Assembly (NCBI GenBank): GCA_035703165.1
Contig: DASSYR010000065.1
Coordinates: forward strand, 1 to 64,000
DNA length: 64,000 nucleotides
Reading direction: 5' to 3'
Source: AWTP1-9 sp035703165
GTDB taxonomy: Bacteria; Bacteroidota; Bacteroidia; Chitinophagales; Chitinophagaceae
This document shows positions 35,986 through 45,462 of the stretch, piece after piece; within the stretch, counting starts at the first letter, position 1, and each line of letters opens with the position of its first letter. The position numbers and the translations under genes were made by a program. A model generated the notes under the pieces. That model did no database searches. It had not been told where the DNA came from and saw only the letters and a list, made by a program, of their open reading frames with translations.

Positions 35986-36483
35986 TTAAAAAGTATATCT
36001 GATTGAAAAACCTCCCCAACCCGCATAAAATCCATAATACCTATCAGGTCCATTACCAAAATTAAAAGAGGGCTGCCAATCTAAACTTAAATTAATTGGT
36101 GCACCGGTAAATTTATAATCCAAACCCAATACACCATCTACACCAGCATAGGTACCTGAATAAGTTGTACCATACCTATCCTGCCAGCGTGAATTCCAAA
36201 AACCTATGTGTGCACCGGGGCCTGCATACCATTTTAATCCTGGTGCGCCCGTAATATTACCGTGAAATTCATACAAACCGGTAAAACTGGTACCATAACG
36301 CCAAAAATAAGCCAACCCTTCTAATGCTGCATCCGGCTTTACAAAATGTTTTAAAGTGATAGCACCGCCATCTCCAAATTTTACCCCCAATGCGGTTTTG
36401 TAAGTACTTCCTGTGCTTTGAGCTGATAAATTAAATGTTGCTGTTAACAACAATAATACAATGGTAATACGTGTAACTCTCAT
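35986..36483 (-). CDS. Small outer-membrane beta-barrel-like protein
   Basis: A 165-aa protein with a signal peptide (ITIVLLLLTATFNLSAQ). The mature part alternates hydrophobic/aromatic and polar residues (ALEGLAYFWRYGTSFTGLYEFHG, APGLKWYAGPGAHIGFW, INLSLDWQPSFNF) and ends in IRYTF; a C-terminal Phe is usual for outer-membrane barrels. An eight-stranded OmpA/OmpX-like barrel is likely. Function unknown. A TATTTTTG box at 36521-36528 (reverse strand) could be its -7 element. Confidence 0.75.
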   Translation of the reverse strand: MRVTRITIVLLLLTATFNLSAQSTGSTYKTALGVKFGDGGAITLKHFVKPDAALEGLAYFWRYGTSFTGLYEFHGNITGAPGLKWYAGPGAHIGFWNSRWQDRYGTTYSGTYAGVDGVLGLDYKFTGAPINLSLDWQPSFNFGNGPDRYYGFYAGWGGFSIRYTF

Positions 36484-36541
36484 AATGTTATTTTATTTAT
36501 TCATATAGTTAAAAACATGCCAAAAATACAAATATTGTTAA

Positions 36542-37453
36542 TTAATTGTTCTGCGTTATAAATTCCTTTATCATAATATTCGGGTAATCGCTAATAATTC
36601 CATCCACACCCATATTAACTAAACGTCGGGCATCAGAAATAGAATTAACCGTCCAGGGAATAAGTTTAATGTTATTATCATGACAATAATTAACCAAAGA
36701 CTCATTTACCAATAAGTAATACGGACTGTATATAGTGGGAATAAAACCCAATTTTTTTATTTCTTTTTCCGGAAAAAAAGAATCACTTCCCTCAACCAGT
36801 GCTGCTATTTTTATACCCGGATATTTTTGATGAATTATTTGAAGCGTCCTGAAATCAAAAGACTGGATAATAACTCTGTCTTCAATTTTTTTAGCTTTAA
36901 TTACAGACATCAAAAGCTCAACAAATTCATCGGGCAAAGGGTGAAAAACAGAATCGCCAATAGGCAAACTTTTCGTTTCAATATTATAATAAACCGGTCT
37001 TAACTTTTTTTCCTTCAAGTATTTTTCTACACTATCAATTAATTCACCTAACAGAGGTTTATACACCTTTAGTTTTTGTTGATCCGGAAAACGTGGATGC
37101 GGACGGCTACCTACATCCCACTTCCTAACCTCCGCATAACTCATTTGATAAATGTTGAAATTCTTTTCTTCCCCATCGCTTACTAAACTTCCATCCGGCT
37201 TTGTGCTTATTTCATGATTAAAAAAAGGTTCGTGAGAAAGAACAACCTGCTTGTCTTTAGTAATAACAACATCCATTTCTAAAGTTGTAACACCAATATC
37301 CAAAGCCTTTAACATAGCAGGAATTGTATTTTCGGGCATCAAACCCCGGCATCCCCGATGGCCCTGAATGTCAAATCTTTTTTCTTGTGCCATTGATGAA
37401 TTATAAGTTAAAACTATAGCACAAACAATAAAATAAGGGTTCTTTATCCACAT
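36542..37453 (-). CDS. Glycerophosphodiester phosphodiesterase
   Basis: A 303-aa protein with a short hydrophobic leader (PYFIVCAIVLTYNSSMAQ), so probably periplasmic. Catalytic motifs: GHRGCRGLMPENT (about residues 31-43) with the active-site His and Arg, LEMDVVITKDKQVVLSHEP with the metal-binding Glu/Asp and second His, and a C-terminal WTVNSISDARRLVNMGVDGIISDYP. It cleaves glycerophosphodiesters to glycerol-3-phosphate and an alcohol, allowing phospholipid head-group recycling. It is divergent from the methyltransferase gene. Confidence 0.95.
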   Translation of the reverse strand: MWIKNPYFIVCAIVLTYNSSMAQEKRFDIQGHRGCRGLMPENTIPAMLKALDIGVTTLEMDVVITKDKQVVLSHEPFFNHEISTKPDGSLVSDGEEKNFNIYQMSYAEVRKWDVGSRPHPRFPDQQKLKVYKPLLGELIDSVEKYLKEKKLRPVYYNIETKSLPIGDSVFHPLPDEFVELLMSVIKAKKIEDRVIIQSFDFRTLQIIHQKYPGIKIAALVEGSDSFFPEKEIKKLGFIPTIYSPYYLLVNESLVNYCHDNNIKLIPWTVNSISDARRLVNMGVDGIISDYPNIMIKEFITQNN

Positions 37454-37536
37454 TTTATAAAATTTTGTTAATCAAAGTAAAATCAAAATCGGTAATTATA
37501 TGCTTCCCATGTTACATTTGTCAAAAAAAAGCAAGA

Positions 37537-38283
37537 ATGATAGCCACAGCCTGGTTCAAAGATTGGTTTAGCTCTCCTTATTATCATCTTTTATATTTTA
37601 AAAGAGACCAAAACGAAGCTTCTGTTTTTATTGATAAATTAATAGAATACCTGAAACCTACTTATGGAAGCAGAATGTTAGATGTAGCCTGCGGAAAAGG
37701 AAGACACAGCATACAATTGGCTGAAAAAGGCTTTGATGTAACGGGAATAGATATTTCTTTTGAAAATATAGAAGAAGCAAAAAAATCAGAAAAAGATAAC
37801 CTGCATTTTTATCAACACGACATGCGATTACCTTTTTGGATTAACTACTTTGATTACGCCTTTAACTTTTTTACCAGTTTCGGCTATTTCGCTACCAAAA
37901 GAGAGCATGATAATGCCATTCGCACCATGGCCAATTCGGTAAAAGAAAACGGAATTTTAGTAATTGACTATTTAAATGCACATTATGAAGAAAACCACCT
38001 TGTTTATAAATCCGAAAAAGAAATAGAAGGTATAAATTTCTATATTACCAAATGGTTTGATGAAACACATTTTTATAAAAAAATAATAGTTGAAGATGAA
38101 GCGCTGACAGAACCACTGGAACATATAGAAAGAGTAGCTAAATTTTCGTTAGGAGATTTTACTGAAATGTTGGCCTTCCAGGATTTTCAGGTACAGGAGG
38201 TTTTTGGCAATTATAACCTGGAGCATTACGACGTAATAAATTCACCAAGGATGGTGATAGTGGCAAAAAAAATGAAAAAATAA
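37537..38283 (+). CDS. Class I SAM-dependent methyltransferase
   Basis: I choose ATG 37537 (MIATAWFKDWFSSPYYHLLYFKRD), since the longer frame starts at a TTG in the gap with the divergent neighbour. The 248-aa product has the SAM motif MLDVACGKGRHSIQLAEKGFDVTGIDIS and a post-motif YAFNFFTSFGYF. The substrate is unknown; the N-terminal WFKDWFSSPYYHLLY pattern is frequent in an uncharacterised Bacteroidota subgroup. No partner gene indicates its target. Confidence 0.85.
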   Translation: MIATAWFKDWFSSPYYHLLYFKRDQNEASVFIDKLIEYLKPTYGSRMLDVACGKGRHSIQLAEKGFDVTGIDISFENIEEAKKSEKDNLHFYQHDMRLPFWINYFDYAFNFFTSFGYFATKREHDNAIRTMANSVKENGILVIDYLNAHYEENHLVYKSEKEIEGINFYITKWFDETHFYKKIIVEDEALTEPLEHIERVAKFSLGDFTEMLAFQDFQVQEVFGNYNLEHYDVINSPRMVIVAKKMKK

Positions 38284-38356
38284 TTATCTATGGTCTTGTA
38301 GTCAACACTTTACACTATAAGTATAACCTTAAAAAACCTTTGTTAAATAAAAAATA

Positions 38357-39046
38357 ATGAAAACAGTTATTGTAACCGGCGCCTTGGGTAATTTAGGAAA
38401 GGCTGTAACAAAAAAATTTATTGCTGAAGGATATATGGTAATCGGAACAAGCATTCCCGGCGAAGAAGGAATACCTGATTTTTCAACTGACAGATTTGAA
38501 CAAGCAATAGTGGATTTAATGAACGAAGATACGTCTGCAAGATTTGTAGATACAATTATTAAAAAATATAAAACAATTGATGCGGCTGTATTAACTGTTG
38601 GGGGATTTACTATGGGAACGATTGCAGATACAGCTACAAAAGATATATTAAATCAATACAAATTAAATTTTGAAACCGCATACAATGTCGCCCGTCCCGT
38701 TTTTGCTCAAATGATGAAACAAAACAATGGAAGGCTTTTTTTTACAGGCGCCAGACCCGGACTGGAAACACAGTATGGAGCAGGAATGACTGCTTACAGC
38801 CTTACAAAATCCCTATTGGTACGTTTAACCGAATTGATGAATTTTGAAGCAAAAGGACATAATGTAACAGCAAATTTGGTTGTGCCCAGCATTATTGACA
38901 CACCACAAAATAGAAAAGCCATGCCTAAAGCTGATTTTAGCAGTTGGGCAAAACCGGAAGATATTGCTAATATAATTTATTATTACTGCACAGAAGCAGC
39001 ATCAGCAATCAGAGAGCCGATAATTAAAGTGTATAACAATGCCTGA
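38357..39046 (+). CDS. Short-chain dehydrogenase/reductase family protein
   Basis: A 229-aa protein. The nucleotide-binding motif TGALGNLG is at residues 7-14 and the Tyr-x3-Lys pair at Y147/K151 (AYSLTKS). The position usually holding the catalytic Ser, about 13 residues before the Tyr, lies in FFTGARPG and is not Ser, so classical oxidoreductase activity is uncertain. The substrate is unknown. It is followed by a convergent RibD-like reductase gene. Confidence 0.85.
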   Translation: MKTVIVTGALGNLGKAVTKKFIAEGYMVIGTSIPGEEGIPDFSTDRFEQAIVDLMNEDTSARFVDTIIKKYKTIDAAVLTVGGFTMGTIADTATKDILNQYKLNFETAYNVARPVFAQMMKQNNGRLFFTGARPGLETQYGAGMTAYSLTKSLLVRLTELMNFEAKGHNVTANLVVPSIIDTPQNRKAMPKADFSSWAKPEDIANIIYYYCTEAASAIREPIIKVYNNA

Positions 39047-39074
39047 TTATTAAAGCACTTAAATGTAATAAAGG

Positions 39075-39599
39075 TTAATCATTTTTTACTTCATAAGTAA
39101 GCATTACCAGGCCATTAGGATATTCCTTGTTGTTCAATAATTTTAATTTAATTCTTTTGTCATAAGGTTGAAACAACGGTTTTCCTGAACCAAGTAAAAT
39201 AGGGTGTACTGCCAATATCAATTCATCAATAAAGCTGTGCCTTATTAAAAAAGAAACTAAAGTTGCCCCACCAAAAAGCCATATATCTTTTCCCGATTCA
39301 TTTTTTAATTGTTTTATTGTTTCTTCAACATTAGTGTTTACCAAAGTTCTTTCTCCTTCCAATTTTGTTAAGGTATTTGAAAAAACATATTCTTTTAGCT
39401 TAGGAAAACCCGGCATTCCCTGATTACCCATGCTTAACATCACTTCATATGTTTTTCTCCCCATTATTAAGGTATCAACGCGGTTTAAAAAATCCTTCAT
39501 TCCATAATCGCCATCCGTAAAACACCAATCATAACTTCCCTTTGCATCCTCAATAAAACCATCCAGGCTTACTGCCAGTTGCAGAACAATTTTACGCAT
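39075..39599 (-). CDS. Dihydrofolate reductase-fold protein (RibD C-terminal family)
   Basis: A 174-aa protein starting KIVLQLAVSLDGFIED, then NRVDTLIMGRKTYEVM, DIWLFGGATLVSFLI and DELILAVHPILLGSGKPLF. These match the RibD_C / DHFR-like family. The members reduce various substrates with NADPH, but most single-domain versions are uncharacterised. It is not the housekeeping FolA, because the WP.D/T motif of FolA is absent. Convergent with the SDR gene. Confidence 0.9.
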   Translation of the reverse strand: MRKIVLQLAVSLDGFIEDAKGSYDWCFTDGDYGMKDFLNRVDTLIMGRKTYEVMLSMGNQGMPGFPKLKEYVFSNTLTKLEGERTLVNTNVEETIKQLKNESGKDIWLFGGATLVSFLIRHSFIDELILAVHPILLGSGKPLFQPYDKRIKLKLLNNKEYPNGLVMLTYEVKND

Positions 39600-39658
39600 A
39601 TATCCAAATTTTCAAAAAGATAAACAATTATTAATTTTTCATAGAAAAAACATCAGTT

Positions 39659-40381
39659 CTACAGATTTTCGCTACCATGTTTTTCCTGATTCTTTTTAAA
39701 TGGGTTGACAGGTTTTAAAATTTCATCCGTAAAGTGTTCTTTATGTTTCGGCCTCGAAAATTTTCTCTTATTATACTCTGCAGATTGTCCCTTGGGTATT
39801 GATAAACTCTTCCAGTCTTTACCCGCAAGCATCCTGGCGATATACACAATTTGTCCAATATGATAAGAATAGTGCGCAAGTTGCCGGTTAATTGCTTCCG
39901 TTACCGTTTGTCCCATATTACGGATATAAACTATTTTACACAAATCTTCTTCTTTCAACAGCTTTATGGTCTTAAACAAACAACCCCATCCTTCATCCCA
40001 TTTTTGCATCATTTCCTTACGAGTCCTAATATCATTTTCAAATTCCGCATCTCTTTTTCTCCAATCTTTTTCTCCGTCAGTTGACAAAAAGTCTGTCCAC
40101 CGGCTCATCATGTTACCCCATACATGCTTTACTATAGTAGCTATGCTATTGCTTTCCTCATTGTACTGGTAAAACAAAGCCTCATCGCTAACCTGGGAAA
40201 ATGATTTTTCCCCCAATAATTTATAATATTCAAATTGTTTAATAATGCTCTCTAAATAGCCATCATCCCTTTTATACAACTCTTCTTTTTGCAATTCTAA
40301 ATTTGCTAATAGATCTTTCTCTAAATTGTGCTTCCCCATACCGGGTAAAATTTTTACCAAAGATAAATCTAGTTTTTTCAA
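39659..40381 (-). CDS. DUF1572 (DinB-like) protein
   Basis: A 240-aa four-helix-bundle-type protein of the DinB/YfiT superfamily: QYNEESNSIATIVKHVWGNMMSRWTDFL, EKDWRKRDAEFE, and NRQLAHYSYHIGQIVYIARML with the metal-site histidines. DinB-like proteins bind a divalent metal with three His and often act as thiol-S-transferases, but this subfamily is uncharacterised. The frame starts at TTG (40381); an ATG at 40339 (MGKHNLEKDLL) is an alternative. The C-terminus is basic (YNKRKFSRPKHKEHF). Confidence 0.85.
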   Translation of the reverse strand: MKKLDLSLVKILPGMGKHNLEKDLLANLELQKEELYKRDDGYLESIIKQFEYYKLLGEKSFSQVSDEALFYQYNEESNSIATIVKHVWGNMMSRWTDFLSTDGEKDWRKRDAEFENDIRTRKEMMQKWDEGWGCLFKTIKLLKEEDLCKIVYIRNMGQTVTEAINRQLAHYSYHIGQIVYIARMLAGKDWKSLSIPKGQSAEYNKRKFSRPKHKEHFTDEILKPVNPFKKNQEKHGSENL

Positions 40382-40572
40382 TCCTCTTTATCGCAAAGGA
40401 TGAAGCTTTATCACATACTAAAATTGCCAATTTATAAAATCGCATCTATTGTATTTTATAAATCAGTTGATTGAACAAAAGGAAATAAAATATAACGGGG
40501 ATTTTTTGGTTTAGCAAAACAATCAAACTGCTAAACAGGTCGGCAGGCTTTAGTACATATATTGTCCCAATT

Positions 40573-40875
40573 TTATTTATCAATGGTTAGTATGCTGTTC
40601 CATCCGTTAACTCCATCGGGTTCACGAAGAGGGTTATCAATGTCTTCCATCCACATCTTATCATCAATAAAGAATTTATACTTATACTTTCCTTGCGGAA
40701 GCATAGGAATTTCTACCCCCCATATCCCATCTTCATCCAGCTTTGTAAGCTGTAGGCCCTGTGCCCAATGATTAAAAGAGCCTGCCAAAGAAATATGGTT
40801 AGCACAACTGTTTTTAACAAAAAACCCAATTGTATTTTTCTTTAAATTAATTTGTGGGGATATGTGTGCTTTCAT
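40573..40875 (-). CDS. Stand-alone glycogen-binding (isoamylase early-set / CBM48) protein
   Basis: A 100-aa cytoplasmic protein consisting of one CBM48-type domain: ISLAGSFNHWAQGLQLTKLDEDGIWGVEIP, GKYKYKFFIDDKMWMEDIDNP, and NSILTI. Aromatic residues typical of the glycogen site are present. It may bind storage glucans or act as a regulatory subunit; no enzyme is attached or adjacent. Most striking is a canonical Shine-Dalgarno (40881-40889), almost unique in this window, which suggests strong or special translation. Confidence 0.88.
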   Translation of the reverse strand: MKAHISPQINLKKNTIGFFVKNSCANHISLAGSFNHWAQGLQLTKLDEDGIWGVEIPMLPQGKYKYKFFIDDKMWMEDIDNPLREPDGVNGWNSILTIDK

Positions 40876-40880
40876 GATAA

Positions 40881-40889
40881 CCTCCTTTT
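40881..40889 (-). promoter_or_regulatory. Strong Shine-Dalgarno before the glycogen-binding protein gene
   Basis: The reverse strand reads AAAAGGAGG, then TTATC and the ATG at 40873-40875. This is a near-perfect match to the anti-SD with a 5-nt spacer. I see nothing comparable before other genes here, in keeping with the general lack of SD in Bacteroidota. Confidence 0.85.
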
Positions 40890-41339
40890 AGATGTTTCTA
40901 TAATTATTACTGCAGAATCAATAAAATTTAAACGTTTCGCAGGCACGCAAATGACCGTTAAATAAACCTCAAGAAATTCTTCTTTACTAAATACAAAGGA
41001 ATCAGTAGGATATTTAAATTTAGCGGGAGTGGATCAACGCTTATAGTACTCAAAATGTACTTACAATAAGTAGAATTTTAATCTCAGGTAACAAAAGCCT
41101 GACTACTCTTGATAAGTTACACCATTTATGTGAGAATTGGCCAAACTTAGTGCCAATTTTTCCATAAAAAGATTATTTTGTAACAACTAATTTTTCCGGA
41201 AAATAGCAGGGTTAATTACTTAAAAAAATGCTTTTTGAAAAAGAGGCCACTTACTACTAAAATCAGCCAATCTTAATGAATTGAAAAAGAACGTAATAGC
41301 AATGGTATTAAAAGTTTTAATCGAATTGAGTTGTTCTCT
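40890..41339. other. 450-nt intergenic region without a gene
   Basis: AT-rich; no open frame with protein-like composition and no strong hairpin. No exact TAnnTTTG promoter with a -33 partner was found for the 40875 gene. The region also separates it from the DUF1223 gene on the same strand. Confidence 0.45.
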
Positions 41340-42101
41340 TTACAAAGATGCGGAAGCAGCTGATAATATCTTCAACGTGTTCCTCTCTTGGGCAAAGGCG
41401 ATTACTTTAACATCTTTTGCACTCAAATTTGCGGGAACTGTAAGATTAATCTTTCCACTGGTTGGTTCAACTGTTTTAAAATCCCTTACAATGTTTATAT
41501 GCTTTAATTGTCTACCCTGGTTTTCTCCACGTTTTACGTCAGAATTTGCATTTAATTGCACCAAAGCAAAATTCAATAAGCATTTTTCCTTTCCATTAAA
41601 TGTATAGTTTACCCATACATTACCTTTCTCCACATTTCCTGTGTTTAATGTGATGTTTGAGTTTGCTGATGTAGAACTTAATTCATTCGCCACCGTTTTG
41701 TATAATTGGCTTTTGTCTGAACCTACAAACTCTTCCCTGCCATTTACAACTGCCTGGGGTGTATAAATACTTTGCAGTCCGAATTGCACAGCATACAAAC
41801 GTTGGCGTTTTGTAAAATCTGCGCTGCTAAACTCATCTTTCCAGCCAATATAATCCCAGTAATCAACATGAAAACCCAGAACAAAAACGTTATCAGGATA
41901 TTCCTTTTGCAAATCTGCCGCAACCCTGTCTGCCGGAGGACAACTACTACATCCTTCTGAAGTAAATAATTCTATAACAGCAAACCCATTTTTTGTAACG
42001 GGTTTTTGAGAAGGAGGAATAGTTTGCTTTTTAAAAGACACAATTGTTAATATACTTAATCCCAAAAATAAATGTAACGCAATGATTAGAAAATATTTCA
42101 T
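41340..42101 (-). CDS. Secreted DUF1223 protein, thioredoxin-like
   Basis: A 253-aa protein with a signal peptide (FLIIALHLFLGLSILTIVSF). The DUF1223 signature is visible: FAVIELFTSEGCSSCPPADRVAADLQKEY and VFVLGFHVDYWDYIGWKDEFSS, with a CxxC-like CSSC. The fold is thioredoxin-like and periplasmic; the substrate is not known. The rest carries INLTVPANL-type beta structure. Standalone gene divergent from the YHS gene. Confidence 0.9.
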   Translation of the reverse strand: MKYFLIIALHLFLGLSILTIVSFKKQTIPPSQKPVTKNGFAVIELFTSEGCSSCPPADRVAADLQKEYPDNVFVLGFHVDYWDYIGWKDEFSSADFTKRQRLYAVQFGLQSIYTPQAVVNGREEFVGSDKSQLYKTVANELSSTSANSNITLNTGNVEKGNVWVNYTFNGKEKCLLNFALVQLNANSDVKRGENQGRQLKHINIVRDFKTVEPTSGKINLTVPANLSAKDVKVIAFAQERNTLKILSAASASL

Positions 42102-42258
42102 AACCCAAAATTAATCGTATTAAAGCGGAGTGATGTCATTATGCCGACATGTTCTATACAGTTATGTTAAACTAAATTTAAAAAAAATAATCGTCAACTA
42201 AACGACCAATTGCCTATGCAGTAAATAATTATTTTGTGATATAAAAATTAATTAACGT

Positions 42259-42711
42259 ATGAACAAACTAGTGATTTTATTTGTGGCTTTTTTTACAGGC
42301 TTAACAACCCTTAAAGCGCAACAATCAGAAATTTATACTACATCTGATGGCGCCATTAAAGGATTTGATGCCGTAGCTTATTTTACTCAAAACAAAGCGG
42401 TAAAAGGGAACAAACAATTTGCCGTATCCTATAAAGGCGCTACCTGGTATTTTTCTTCAGTAGAAAATAAAGAAGCATTTAAAAAAGATCCTTCAAAATT
42501 TGAACCCCAATACGGCGGCTACTGTGCTTACGGCTGTTCAAGAGGATATAAAGCCAAAACAGAAGGCGAAGCTTTTACAATTGTAGATGGAAAATTGTAC
42601 TTAAACTACAACCTGGATGTGCGTGAAAGATGGAATAAGGACCAACAGGGATATATAAAAAAGGCAGATGCTAACTGGGGCACAGTAAAAGATACAAAAT
42701 TTGAAGAATAA
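42259..42711 (+). CDS. Secreted YHS-domain protein
   Basis: A 150-aa protein with a signal peptide (LVILFVAFFTGLTTLKAQ). A YHS-type domain follows: IKGFDAVAYFTQNKAVKGNKQFAVSYKGATWYF, NKEAFKKDPSKFEPQYGGYCAYGCSRG. YHS domains often occur in metal-handling proteins, and the GGYCAYGC cysteines could bind metal (inference). Ends with a good terminator at 42740. Confidence 0.9.
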   Translation: MNKLVILFVAFFTGLTTLKAQQSEIYTTSDGAIKGFDAVAYFTQNKAVKGNKQFAVSYKGATWYFSSVENKEAFKKDPSKFEPQYGGYCAYGCSRGYKAKTEGEAFTIVDGKLYLNYNLDVRERWNKDQQGYIKKADANWGTVKDTKFEE

Positions 42712-42739
42712 TATTACCCTACCCTTTTTAATGAAGACG

Positions 42740-42769
42740 AGCCGGTTTCCAAAATGAAATCGGCTTTTT
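42740..42769 (+). terminator. Terminator of the YHS gene
   Basis: AGCCGGTTTC (42740-42749) pairs with GAAATCGGCT (42756-42765), with one G-U pair, followed by five T residues. Located 29 nt after the stop. Confidence 0.8.
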
Positions 42770-42859
42770 ATTTGAAACAGGAAAATAATCAAAACAAATT
42801 TACCAAAAAACTGTCCTGATTGGGTTGTGTACAAATCCTGATACTCACTTAATATGCTA

Positions 42860-43798
42860 TCATATTCTTCTTGCCTTATCAACAGTAAAATTAAAAATGT
42901 CCCATCGGTTATAATGACCCGAAGTATCCAGGGTAAGTTTTTCTTTAATGGCTGTATTAAAATTATCAATTGTGCAGTACAAAATTTCTTCCTTATCAAA
43001 TTGCGGAGTCATTAAATAATTTCCCCTGGGATCAATTACACAACTCCCCCCGGTAAGAATATATTTATCAGGCACATCTTTTAAATAAGCTGGTAAAGTA
43101 AGTTGTGAGGGGATATCTTTTACCTGCATTATTTGGCCGGCTGCAACAACAAAGCATCTTCCCTCAAAAGCATAATGCCTGCTGGCTATTTGGTGCATTT
43201 CATGTACGGTTGGCCATAAAGCGATGTGAATTATCTCGTTTTCGTTATGAAGTACCTGCCGGCTTAAAGGCATCCAGTGCTCCCAGCAAATTAATCCTCC
43301 CACCTTCCCCCATTTGGTATCTACCGTTTTTAAGCCTGCCGCATCACCATTACCATACAATAATTTTTCATTAAAAGTGGGCATCATTTTCCGATGATGA
43401 TTGCTTATTTCTCCCTTATCATTTACTAAAACAAAAGAATTATAAATCGTACCGTTTCCAATACCGGTATTTACCTTTTCGTTAAACCCTATACAGATAT
43501 TTACAGACAGCTTGGAAGCAAGGTTGCTTAAAAGGCTTAACTCACTCCCATTCACAGCCATGCTATTCGCATGCATCAAAGCAAAAATTTCTTTTACTGC
43601 TTCGTTATTCCATTGAGCTATTTCCGGACAGTGGTCTATCCAGGAAGGATAACCACTCAACCATGTTTCACCAAACACAATCAACTCTGCCCCATTATCA
43701 GCTGCTTCGTTAATCAATTCTAACCCTTTTTCCAAACTTTCTTTCAAATTTAAGTGAACCGGTTTATGCTGAATGATAGCGATATTAAGCGAATTCAT
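42860..43798 (-). CDS. Nitrilase / carbon-nitrogen hydrolase
   Basis: A 312-aa enzyme with the Glu-Lys-Cys triad visible: E44 in IVFGETWLSGYP, K137 in HHRKMMPT, and C171 in GLICWEHWMPL. The CWEHWMPL wording and GETWLSGYP are those of true nitrilases, which hydrolyse nitriles to acids, rather than amidase branches. The true substrate is unknown. Single gene, convergent with the YHS gene and divergent from guaC. Confidence 0.9.
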   Translation of the reverse strand: MNSLNIAIIQHKPVHLNLKESLEKGLELINEAADNGAELIVFGETWLSGYPSWIDHCPEIAQWNNEAVKEIFALMHANSMAVNGSELSLLSNLASKLSVNICIGFNEKVNTGIGNGTIYNSFVLVNDKGEISNHHRKMMPTFNEKLLYGNGDAAGLKTVDTKWGKVGGLICWEHWMPLSRQVLHNENEIIHIALWPTVHEMHQIASRHYAFEGRCFVVAAGQIMQVKDIPSQLTLPAYLKDVPDKYILTGGSCVIDPRGNYLMTPQFDKEEILYCTIDNFNTAIKEKLTLDTSGHYNRWDIFNFTVDKARRI

Positions 43799-43946
43799 AG
43801 TATAAAATTAATGCTATGCAAGGTATAAGACAACACCCAGTCTTCCTAATAAAAAACTCACCTGTTTTTATAAAAAACATTTCAAACCCTTCGCATTTAA
43901 CAAGTCTGATGATGTAACTTACGCAGGCTAATTAAAAAAGTAAACT

Positions 43947-44990
43947 ATGCGCATAGAAGCAGATATTAAACTTGGCTTTAAGGACGTGATGATAAGACCT
44001 AAACGTTCTACACTCAAATCCCGATCAGAAGTTTCGTTAAACCGTAAATTTAAATTCTTACACGGGGGTAAGGATTGGGAAGGTATTCCTGTAATGGCTG
44101 CCAATATGGATACCACGGGTACAATGGAAATGGCCGAAGCATTAGCCTCGCATCAATTATTTACGGCTTTACACAAACATTATACCCCTGCCCAATGGAG
44201 TGCCTTCATGAAAAAAAAGGGGAATTCTATTGCAGAATATATTGCCATTAGCACGGGTGCGAACGTCGGTGATGGGGAAAGGCTGGATGTAATTTTAAAA
44301 GAATGCAGTCAATTGCGATTTATTTGTATTGATGTAGCGAATGGCTATTCGGAGCACTTTACGGATTTTGTAAAAAATACCCGAAAAAAATACCCGGATA
44401 AAGTTATCATAGCAGGCAATGTAGTTACCGGCGAAATGGTTGAAGAATTACTATTGGCCGGGGCCGATATGATAAAAGTGGGCATTGGACCAGGCTCAGT
44501 TTGTACAACACGGATAAAAACCGGTGTTGGTTATCCTCAACTATCAGCTATTATCGAATGTGCCGATGCTGCACATGGTTTAGGCGGACAGATAATTTCG
44601 GATGGGGGCTGTAAAATGCCCGGAGATGTGGCCAAGGCTTTTGGCGGTGGAGCAGACTTTGTAATGCTGGGAGGAATGCTGGCCGGGCATACTGAAAGCG
44701 GGGGTGAATTACTTGAGTATCCCGATGGTAAAAAATATAAACTATTTTATGGCATGAGCTCAGAAACGGCTATGAAAAAATATGCGGGAGGTGTAGCTGA
44801 ATACCGGGCTTCTGAAGGAAAAACAACCCGGATTCCATATCGCGGATCTGTCTCCAACACTGTATCGGATATTTTGGGAGGCATCCGTTCTACTTGCACT
44901 TATGTAGGAGCCAAATCACTAAAAGAACTAACCAAACGAACAACTTTTATACGTGTGCAAGAGCAGCATAACGAGATATTTGAAGATTAA
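43947..44990 (+). CDS. guaC: GMP reductase
   Basis: A 347-aa protein, the same length as E. coli GuaC. It begins IKLGFKDVMIRPKRSTLKSRSEV and has the active-site loop GPGSVCTTRIKTGVGYPQ with catalytic Cys186, plus GGGADFVMLGGMLAGH and a YRGSVSNTVSDILGGIRS tail. It reduces GMP to IMP and ammonia with NADPH in purine salvage. IMP dehydrogenase is excluded by the lack of CBS domains. Confidence 0.97.
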   Translation: MRIEADIKLGFKDVMIRPKRSTLKSRSEVSLNRKFKFLHGGKDWEGIPVMAANMDTTGTMEMAEALASHQLFTALHKHYTPAQWSAFMKKKGNSIAEYIAISTGANVGDGERLDVILKECSQLRFICIDVANGYSEHFTDFVKNTRKKYPDKVIIAGNVVTGEMVEELLLAGADMIKVGIGPGSVCTTRIKTGVGYPQLSAIIECADAAHGLGGQIISDGGCKMPGDVAKAFGGGADFVMLGGMLAGHTESGGELLEYPDGKKYKLFYGMSSETAMKKYAGGVAEYRASEGKTTRIPYRGSVSNTVSDILGGIRSTCTYVGAKSLKELTKRTTFIRVQEQHNEIFED

Positions 44991-45120
44991 TTAATTCAAT
45001 ATTAAAAAAGATTATCAGATAATTTGAACAGATTTTGTGAAAAACTATACAATCAATTTATCCACAATTTTGTATTATTAGCATAGTGTTTGAGGTATTT
45101 ATATTTCAAAAATCTGCCCT

Positions 45121-45390
45121 ATGTTCACTACTGTAAAAAACATTCATTTTACCAAGTTGGTAAAAGCCGAATCTGGCGTTAAAGAATTCAATTTTAGAAA
45201 AATACCCTTAGCCCCTGTTCCTACTTTTCATGTGGATGTAACCGACGAGTGTACGAACCGGATAATTTTTACCATGCAGAAATTAGAAGGTGGTCTGTGG
45301 ACAATGTCACCGGTAAATCTTCCACAATGGATAATTAATATACAGCATTCCTTACAGGAAATTATTGAAGACAAAAACAGCAGGGTCTAA
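45121..45390 (+). CDS. Small conserved-looking hypothetical protein
   Basis: An 89-aa soluble protein without signal peptide. It is compact (FRKIPLAPVPTFHVDVTDECTNRIIFTMQKLEGGLWTMSP, LPQWIINIQHSLQEIIED), composition protein-like, with a predicted beta-rich core and C-terminal helix. I do not recognise the family. It stands alone downstream of guaC, 130 nt away. Confidence 0.6.
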   Translation: MFTTVKNIHFTKLVKAESGVKEFNFRKIPLAPVPTFHVDVTDECTNRIIFTMQKLEGGLWTMSPVNLPQWIINIQHSLQEIIEDKNSRV

Positions 45391-45462
45391 AAAAAGCAAT
45401 AATAATTTTTATAACCTGGCGGGTTTGTATTAATTACAACAACCTGTTTGAGTATTCATTTA

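Noticed and set aside
41281..41607. 108-codon frame on the + strand
   Set aside because: Mostly opposite the DUF1223 gene, whose motifs are clear; the forward translation has shadow-type composition.
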